Shown here in pieces: positions 6,389 to 10,817 of a DNA stretch of 10,817 bases. The DNA lies in contig RFFY01000379.1 in NCBI GenBank assembly GCA_003697065.1, positions 1 through 10,817 on the forward strand, given 5' to 3'. The position numbers and the translations under genes are program-made. The stretch's first letter is position 1; each line of letters starts with the position of its first letter. The DNA is from Actinomyces sp. Lineage in GTDB: Bacteria > Actinomycetota > Acidimicrobiia > Acidimicrobiales > Aldehydirespiratoraceae. Below the pieces are notes generated by a model, which saw nothing but the letters and a program-made list of their open reading frames with translations, was not told where the DNA came from and did not search any database.

Positions 6389-7753
6389 TCAGCCCAGCAT
6401 GCCCCGCTCGGGCTTGCGGACCCCCAGGGCACGCTCCTCGGCGATCTCGTCGAGGGTGTCGGCGTCGAAGCCGAAGGCGGCGCCCGCCCCCGACTCGACG
6501 AGCTGTTTGGGGATGGCGGTGATGGTGTAGTCGTCGGGCACCGGCGGCGCCTCGTCGACCCGCCGCCCGAGAGCGGCCTCGACGATGGGGGCCCACGACG
6601 CCTCGCGCGCCGCCGCCCCCGCCTCGTCGCGCTCGCGGAACTCGGGCAGGACCTCACGCCCGAAGCGCTCGAGTGACTCGCAGATGTCCTCGTGGCGGTT
6701 CCGGCCCGCCTGCATGACGAAGATCACCTGATCGACACCGGCCTCCTCGTAACGCCGCAGGAACTCGCGGACCTGGTCCGGCGTCCCGATGGCGCCCCTG
6801 AGGCCGCTGGTGTCGCCGGCGGCGATCTTGGCCCCCAGGCGCTCCTGCTCGAGGGCGAGCTGGACCTCGGGGTCGTAGCCGTGCTCGGCCCTCTTGGCGC
6901 GGAACTCGTCCCAGACGCTGGTGCGGGCCGGACGGTGTTCACCGAAGACGTAGTAGTGGGCGAGGGAGTAGCCGAAGAAGTTGCCCCCCTCGAGGCCCAT
7001 CTCGAGGGCGCGGCGCTCGTCGGGATGGCACATCATCGGTGTCACGCACGCCAGGTTGGGGTTGACCGCCCGGCCCACCGGGACGCAGCGCTCAGCCATG
7101 GTGGCGCGGTAGTCCTCGACCCAGTGGCGGGCCTCCTCGGGGTCGATGAAGGCGAAGGTCAAAGCGCCCATGCCCTTTTCGGCCGCCAACAAGATGGTGT
7201 CGCGGCGCGAGCAGGCGACCCACAGGGGAGGATGGGGCTTTTGGACCGGCTTGGGGACGACGTTGCGGGGCGGCACCGAGACGAACTCGCCCTCGTGCCC
7301 GCTGAAGGGCTCCTCGGTGAGGCAACGGATGGCGACCTCCAGGCCCTCGAGCCAGGCGTCGCGTTTGCGCTCGAAGGGAACGCCGAAGCCGCCGAGCTCG
7401 GCCTCCGACGACGACTCCCCGCTACCGAAGTCGACCCGTCCCCCCGACACCAGGTCGAGCATGGCGATGCGCTCGGCCGTGCGGACCGGGTGGTTGAAGC
7501 CGGGTGCCGTCAGCACGATCCCGTGACCGAGCCGGATGCGCTCGGTGCGCTGGGAGGCGGCGGCGAGGAAGACCTCGGGAGCCGACGAATGCGAGTACTC
7601 CTCGAGGAAGTGGTGCTCGACCTCCCAGACGTAGTCGATGCCGAGACGGTCGGCGAGCTCGATCTGTTCCAGGGCGTCGCGGATCAGGCGGGCCTCGTCG
7701 TCGGGGGCCCAGGGTCGGGGGAGCTGGTGCTCGTAGAAGATGCCGAACTTCAC
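6389..7753 (-). CDS. LLM-class flavin/F420-dependent oxidoreductase with extended C-terminus
   Basis: A 454-residue luciferase-like TIM-barrel oxidoreductase. It begins MKFGIFYEHQLPRPW, the usual first strand. EHHF is at 46-49 with SAPEVFLAAASQRTERIRLG at 57-76, and the hallmark HPVRTAERIAMLDLVSGGR is at 88-106 followed by FGSGES. IGTPDQVREFLRRYEEAGVDQV (about 342-363) is the typical late barrel segment. Bound FMN or F420 is known for the family, but the cofactor cannot be decided here. Most relatives are 330-380 residues. Here roughly 80 residues follow the barrel, ending VRKPERGMLG, without a recognised domain. The GTG start (7751-7753) has AGGAGG (complement of 7762-7767) 8 nt upstream and overlaps the preceding acyl-CoA dehydrogenase stop as GTGA. 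It is the third gene of that operon and likely an oxidation or reduction step in the same pathway. Confidence 0.93.
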   Translation of the reverse strand: MKFGIFYEHQLPRPWAPDDEARLIRDALEQIELADRLGIDYVWEVEHHFLEEYSHSSAPEVFLAAASQRTERIRLGHGIVLTAPGFNHPVRTAERIAMLDLVSGGRVDFGSGESSSEAELGGFGVPFERKRDAWLEGLEVAIRCLTEEPFSGHEGEFVSVPPRNVVPKPVQKPHPPLWVACSRRDTILLAAEKGMGALTFAFIDPEEARHWVEDYRATMAERCVPVGRAVNPNLACVTPMMCHPDERRALEMGLEGGNFFGYSLAHYYVFGEHRPARTSVWDEFRAKRAEHGYDPEVQLALEQERLGAKIAAGDTSGLRGAIGTPDQVREFLRRYEEAGVDQVIFVMQAGRNRHEDICESLERFGREVLPEFRERDEAGAAAREASWAPIVEAALGRRVDEAPPVPDDYTITAIPKQLVESGAGAAFGFDADTLDEIAEERALGVRKPERGMLG

Positions 7754-8772
7754 GGCGTCGACCTCCTGTCGTCGTGGCCCGGTGACCCGGCCGCCCCGGA
7801 GGCGACGAGGTCGGCGGCGAAGCCCTCGGCGACGGCGTCGAGGTCGCCGAGATCGGTGTCGAGGACCCAGGCCCTCTTCAGGTACAGGTGGGCGTCCACC
7901 TCCCAGGTGTACCCCATCCCGCCGTGTACCTGGACGCAGTCGCGCCCGCAGGCGGCGGCCGTGCGCGCCGCCATCAGGGCGGCCACCCCCACCGCCCTGT
8001 CCGGGTCGAGGGTCTCGGGGTCGTCGAGGGCCACACCGGCCGCGTACACGGCGGCCCGCAGCACCTCGACCCGGGTCGCCATGTCGGCGCAGCGGTGCTT
8101 GACGGCCTGGAAGGCGCCGATGGGGCGACCGAACTGGTGGCGTTCCCGGGCGTAGGCGACGGCGAGCTCGGTGGCGCCCACGGCCACACCGAGCTCGAGG
8201 GCCGCCGTCAGGAGGCGGAAACGCAGACGGAAGAGGCGGGCATCGGCGGCATCGCCGACACGCTCACCGGTGGGGAGCTCGGTGACCCACCACACCGGGG
8301 TGAGGGGATCGAGGGGATGCTCGGCGCGCCGGGCCTCGAGACTCGCGGGGTCGAGGCGCCACAGACCCTCGTCGTCGACCACCACGAGGGCGTCGAGCTC
8401 GCCCAGATGGGCCACGGTCACCCCGTCGGGAGCGCCCGGGCCCCGCTCGACGGTGCCGACCACGGCGCGTCCGTCGAGGGCCCCGTCCACCAGCTCGGCG
8501 GCGGCGGTGGTGGCGGCGAGGGGGCCCGGCACCAGATGGCGGCCGAGCTGTTCGAACACGACGGCGGCGTCAGCGAAGCCGAGCCCCACGCCACCGCCTT
8601 CGGGCGCCACCCACAAGCCGAAGACGCCGGTCTCGGCCAGCTCCCGCCACCGCTTCCGGTCGAGCCCGGCGCCGATCATCGCCCGGACCGCGGCGCGCTC
8701 GAAGCGCCCGGCGCACAGGGCGTCGACGGCCTCCTGCAGCGCCCGCTGGTCGTCGCTCAGCTCGAGATCCAC
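7750..8772 (-). CDS. Acyl-CoA dehydrogenase family protein, short partner subunit
   Basis: A 340-residue acyl-CoA dehydrogenase-fold protein, about 50 residues shorter than usual. The N-terminal helical domain (LSDDQRALQEAVDAL, 5-19) is present. The middle beta-domain is reduced and divergent. The C-terminal FAD-binding signatures are clear: RHQFGRPIGAFQAVKH at 211-226 and QVHGGMGYTWEVDAHLYLKRA at 281-301. The usual catalytic Glu positions are not seen: there is no FERG-type Glu before helix G and no YEGT motif, because the chain ends in a short tail. This is the pattern of the non-catalytic half of alpha2-beta2 dehydrogenases such as mycobacterial FadE26-FadE27, where FAD sits between unlike subunits. 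GTG at 8770-8772 starts 4 nt after the upstream stop, and its ribosome site AAGGAG lies in the last codons of that gene. It overlaps the LLM start by 4 nt. Confidence 0.92.
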   Translation of the reverse strand: MDLELSDDQRALQEAVDALCAGRFERAAVRAMIGAGLDRKRWRELAETGVFGLWVAPEGGGVGLGFADAAVVFEQLGRHLVPGPLAATTAAAELVDGALDGRAVVGTVERGPGAPDGVTVAHLGELDALVVVDDEGLWRLDPASLEARRAEHPLDPLTPVWWVTELPTGERVGDAADARLFRLRFRLLTAALELGVAVGATELAVAYARERHQFGRPIGAFQAVKHRCADMATRVEVLRAAVYAAGVALDDPETLDPDRAVGVAALMAARTAAACGRDCVQVHGGMGYTWEVDAHLYLKRAWVLDTDLGDLDAVAEGFAADLVASGAAGSPGHDDRRSTP

Positions 8773-8776
8773 GGCG

Positions 8777-9967
8777 TCATCTCTCCTTCGGAAGCCCCAG
8801 GACCCGCTCGCCGACGATGTTGCGCTGGATCTCGGACGTGCCGGCGGCGATCGACAGGGTGAGGGTGTAGATGCGTTCCTCGACGTGATCGAGCCCCGAC
8901 AGTCCCCCGGTCTCGCCGAGGGCCAGCCCGGCCCGGCCGAGGAGACGCCCGGCGAGATCGGCCATGCGGCGGCGCACGTCGGCGTAGGCCAGCTTGAAGA
9001 CCGAGCCGCCCGGGCCGACCATCCCCGTGCGCTGGGCCTGGGAGACGTTGCGCCGGGTGAGGGACCACAAGGCGTCGAGTTCGGCGTCGAGGCGGCCCAG
9101 TTCGCGGCGGATCTCGACGTCGTCGGCGGCAGTGGCCGAGCGGCGTGTGACCCGGGTCGCCACCGCGGCCAGATCGGCGAGGAGGCGCATCGACCCGAGC
9201 AGCTCGGAGATGAAGGCCGTACCCCGCTCGAAGGAGAAGGTCACCATGGCGACCCGCCATCCGTCGTTCTCCGCCCCCACCCGGTTGGCGACGGGGATGC
9301 GGACCTCGTCGAGGAACACCTCGGAGAACTCCCCCGCCCCCACCGCCGTCTCGATGGGTCTGACCTCGATCCCGGGCAGGTCCATGGGCATGATGAGCCA
9401 GCTGATCCCCCGGTGGCGGGGGGCGTCGGGATCGGTGCGCACGAGCAGCTCGCACCAGTCGGCGACCTGGGCGAAGCTGGTCCAGATCTTGCGGCCGGTG
9501 ACCACGTAGTCGTCGCCGTCGCGCACGGCCCGGGTCTGCAGGGAGGCGAGATCGGAGCCGGCGTCGGGTTCGCTGAAGCCCTGGCACCACACGTCGTCAC
9601 CGCGCAGGATGGGCTCGAGGTGGCGGGCCCGCTGCTCGTCGCTGGCTTCGGCGATGAGGGTGGGACCGGCGTGGAGGAGACCCACGAAGTTGACACCCAC
9701 GTAGGGGGCACCGGCCCGCTCGGTCTCCTCGAGGAAGATGAGGTGCTCGGTGGGGGTGCTGCCCCGGCCCCCGTACTCGCGGGGCCAGTTGATGCCGGCG
9801 TAGCCGGCGTCGTAGAGCATGCGCTGCCAAGCCGTGTCGTAGGCCCGGCGAGCCTCGACGTCGGTGCGGTCGGCGGGTGGCGGCCCGACCTCGGGCAGGA
9901 CCTCGGCCAACCAGGCGCGCAGCTCGTGGCGGAAGGCCTCCTCGGCCTCGGAGTAGCGCAGGTCCAT
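8777..9967 (-). CDS. Acyl-CoA dehydrogenase, catalytic subunit of a probable heteromer
   Basis: A 396-residue flavoprotein of normal family length, oxidising an acyl-CoA to its alpha,beta-enoyl-CoA. It has the N-terminal helical domain (1 to about 120) and CQGFSEPDAGSDLASLQTRA at 128-147, the FAD/substrate-loop motif. GRKIWTSFAQVADW is at 158-171 and FLDEVRIPVANRVG at 218-231. The end, GTSEIQRNIVGERVLGLPK, is at 376-394. The position of the usual YEGT catalytic Glu is Ala here (SIAAGTSEIQ). The likely base is Glu247 in FSFERG, the site used by isovaleryl-CoA dehydrogenase-type and FadE26-type enzymes. Ser rather than Thr in this loop is normal. ATG at 9965-9967 has no Shine-Dalgarno sequence and lies 9 nt after a possible -10 hexamer, so the mRNA may be leaderless. 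It is the first gene of the ACAD-ACAD-LLM operon. Steroid or other bulky acyl-CoA as substrate is inference. Confidence 0.94.
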   Translation of the reverse strand: MDLRYSEAEEAFRHELRAWLAEVLPEVGPPPADRTDVEARRAYDTAWQRMLYDAGYAGINWPREYGGRGSTPTEHLIFLEETERAGAPYVGVNFVGLLHAGPTLIAEASDEQRARHLEPILRGDDVWCQGFSEPDAGSDLASLQTRAVRDGDDYVVTGRKIWTSFAQVADWCELLVRTDPDAPRHRGISWLIMPMDLPGIEVRPIETAVGAGEFSEVFLDEVRIPVANRVGAENDGWRVAMVTFSFERGTAFISELLGSMRLLADLAAVATRVTRRSATAADDVEIRRELGRLDAELDALWSLTRRNVSQAQRTGMVGPGGSVFKLAYADVRRRMADLAGRLLGRAGLALGETGGLSGLDHVEERIYTLTLSIAAGTSEIQRNIVGERVLGLPKER

Positions 9968-9976
9968 CGCCGATCG

Positions 9977-10006
9977 ACGCTATCTGCCGACCTGACGATC
10001 CGTCAG
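9977..10006 (-). promoter_or_regulatory. Candidate promoter of the acyl-CoA dehydrogenase operon
   Basis: Read on the minus strand, CTGACG (complement of 10001-10006) serves as a -35-like element. It is followed after 18 bp by TAGCGT (complement of 9977-9982), which fits the TANNNT -10 consensus of actinobacterial housekeeping promoters. Only 9 nt separate the -10 from the ATG, which gives an almost leaderless transcript and fits the missing ribosome site. Hexamers are short, so this needs transcript mapping. Confidence 0.45.
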
Positions 10007-10009
10007 ATC
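9989..10009. promoter_or_regulatory. Inverted-repeat operator (TetR-type geometry) ahead of the dehydrogenase operon
   Basis: CTGACG (9992-9997) and CGTCAG (10001-10006) are perfect 6-bp arms around ATC. Extending outward gives GACCTGACG and CGTCAGATC, 8 of 9 symmetric positions over 21 bp. It overlaps the candidate -35 and lies 22-42 bp before the ATG, where a repressor would block polymerase. TetR-family repressors commonly control actinobacterial acyl-CoA dehydrogenase operons through sites of this size. The site also contains the stop codon of the upstream hemolysin III gene. No regulator gene lies in the window. Confidence 0.55.
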
Positions 10010-10680
10010 GCCGGGGCGGCGAGGGAGACGGCGAGGGCGGCGTGGAGGGCGACGGCGACCACCACACACACGTGCCAGATCTCGTGGTAGCCGAACACCT
10101 CGGGAGCGGGGTCGGGTCGCCGGGCCCCGACGACGAGCGCGCCCCCCGTGTAGGCGGCGCCGCCGCCGAAGAGAAGGGCGAGCTGGCCCGCGTCGAGGGC
10201 GCGCACCATCTGGGGAACGAAGACCAGCACCGACCAGCCCAGGCCCAGATAGATCGCGTTCATCACCCCGGCCGGGGGATGCCAGGGGGTCCACTCGGCG
10301 ACGATGCCCACCAGGGCTCCTCCCCAGACCAGACCGAGCAGCCACCACGACACCGGCGGCTCGAGGGCCAGCAGGGCGACGGGCGTGGCCGAGGTGGGGA
10401 ACATGACGAAGATGGCGGTGTGGTCGGCTCGTACCAGGGTCTCGACCGTCTCCGCCGACCAGTCCCGGGCGTGGACGACGGCGCTGGTGCCCAGCATCAC
10501 CGCAGCACCGGTGAAGAAGACCGCCAGGGCGAGGCGACCCCGCATCCCGTCGGCGGTGGCGACCAGGACGACTCCGGCGGGGATGGTGGCGAGGGCCGCC
10601 CACCGGTGCAGACGCCCGCGCCAGCGGGGCCGGGGGCGGCGCAGGAGACGCCGGGCCGACGGGGACAGGGAATCGATCAC
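10003..10680 (-). CDS. Hemolysin III family (YqfA/PAQR-type) membrane protein
   Basis: A 225-residue integral membrane protein with about seven hydrophobic helices. The PAQR/HlyIII metal-site pattern is complete: SAVVH with Ser66 and His70, RADHTAIF with Asp86, and GYHEIWH with His209 and His213. The entry segment RGRLHRWAAL (21-30) is also typical. The superfamily includes probable zinc-dependent membrane hydrolases; the 'hemolysin' name is historical and lysis is not implied. The start chosen is GTG at 10678-10680, 7 nt after a TACCCT -10-like hexamer, suggesting a leaderless transcript. An alternative GTG at 10759-10761 overlaps the upstream stop as GTGA and would add 27 Arg/Pro/Gly-rich residues; this looks less protein-like (for example TTT and GGA codons). 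It ends 35 bp before the acyl-CoA dehydrogenase start. Confidence 0.88.
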   Translation of the reverse strand: MIDSLSPSARRLLRRPRPRWRGRLHRWAALATIPAGVVLVATADGMRGRLALAVFFTGAAVMLGTSAVVHARDWSAETVETLVRADHTAIFVMFPTSATPVALLALEPPVSWWLLGLVWGGALVGIVAEWTPWHPPAGVMNAIYLGLGWSVLVFVPQMVRALDAGQLALLFGGGAAYTGGALVVGARRPDPAPEVFGYHEIWHVCVVVAVALHAALAVSLAAPAI

Positions 10681-10687
10681 CGCGTTC

Positions 10688-10693
10688 AGGGTA
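10688..10693 (-). promoter_or_regulatory. -10 hexamer for a leaderless hemolysin III transcript
   Basis: TACCCT (complement of 10688-10693) fits TANNNT and lies 7 nt before the GTG start, so transcription would begin at or beside the start codon. No ribosome site precedes the GTG. No convincing -35 was seen in the GC-rich sequence upstream, as is common for such promoters. Confidence 0.4.
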
Positions 10694-10757
10694 CGGGTGC
10701 CGGTCCCCCGCCGGCGTCCCGGCCCCGGAAACGAGGAGCGGCGGGGGTGCGGCGGGG

Positions 10758-10817
10758 TCACCCCCACCCGGCGGCGCGCACGGCGGCGGTGGCCGCCATC
10801 GCCACCACGACCACGGC
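10758..10817 (-). CDS. C-terminal fragment of a hydrophobic (probably membrane) protein
   Basis: The last 19 codons of a gene entering from the right edge read AVVVVAMAATAAVRAAGWG, then TGA (complement of 10758-10760). The sequence is a hydrophobic helix with one Arg near the end, as in the last membrane segment of a transporter. AzlD-type branched-chain amino acid exporters end in a similar way, but so do many membrane proteins, so no family is assigned. It stops 77 bp before the chosen start of the hemolysin III gene. Confidence 0.5.
   Translation of the reverse strand, partial: AVVVVAMAATAAVRAAGWG

Noticed and set aside
8171..10090. Plus-strand 639-codon open frame opposite the acyl-CoA dehydrogenases
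   Set aside because: It is the mirror of codon bias in two clear dehydrogenase genes, with no motifs of its own.
1..10817. Mobile elements, CRISPR array, tRNA, toxin-antitoxin or defence island
   Set aside because: No transposase or integrase, terminal repeats, spaced identical repeats or cloverleaf sequence seen. Base composition and codon use look uniform across the window.

Overview
This 10.8-kb window is very GC-rich, with almost every third codon position G or C and several GTG starts. It looks like chromosomal DNA of a high-GC actinobacterium. One gene belongs to the mycothiol-dependent maleylpyruvate isomerase family, which points to a mycothiol-producing actinobacterium. The mix of SDRs, paired acyl-CoA dehydrogenases and a luciferase-like oxidoreductase would suit Acidimicrobiia or Mycobacteriales. 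That taxonomic guess is inference, because no rRNA or marker gene is present. Ten complete genes and two partial ones were found, all on the minus strand except one SDR. No tRNA, rRNA, CRISPR array, insertion sequence or integrase was seen.

Layout in + coordinates. (a) 1-71 is the N-terminus of a small charged helical protein. (b) 72-278 is an intergenic stretch holding three perfect 15-bp tandem repeats. (c) 279-1367 is a secreted lipoprotein. (d) 1447-2286 is a classical SDR. (e) 2498-5330 is a tightly packed three-gene operon read right to left: mycothiol-dependent/DinB-like enzyme, then multi-pass membrane protein, then adenosine deaminase fused to a C-terminal DUF952 domain. Both junctions are 4-base ATGA/GTGA overlaps without a convincing Shine-Dalgarno sequence. 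(f) 5331-5531 is a divergent promoter region with three 10-bp phased direct repeats. (g) 5532-6329 is the lone plus-strand gene, an SDR closely resembling 3-alpha-hydroxysteroid dehydrogenase/carbonyl reductase. (h) 6389-9967 is a second tight operon read right to left: acyl-CoA dehydrogenase with a candidate catalytic Glu247, then a short acyl-CoA dehydrogenase partner lacking an obvious catalytic Glu, then an LLM-class flavin/F420 oxidoreductase. (i) 10003-10680 is a hemolysin III (PAQR-type) membrane protein. (j) 10758-10817 is the hydrophobic C-terminus of another gene.

The ACAD-ACAD-LLM operon probably oxidises a CoA-activated lipid, perhaps a steroid side chain or another cyclic or branched acyl-CoA, as an alpha/beta heteromeric dehydrogenase. 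It is preceded by a near-perfect palindrome of TetR-operator type lying over a candidate promoter, with an apparently leaderless start. The most unusual protein is the adenosine deaminase-DUF952 fusion. It may link nucleoside deamination to a second, uncharacterised activity, and it is co-translated with a membrane protein and a mycothiol-type enzyme. No complete novel defence or mobile system was recognised.
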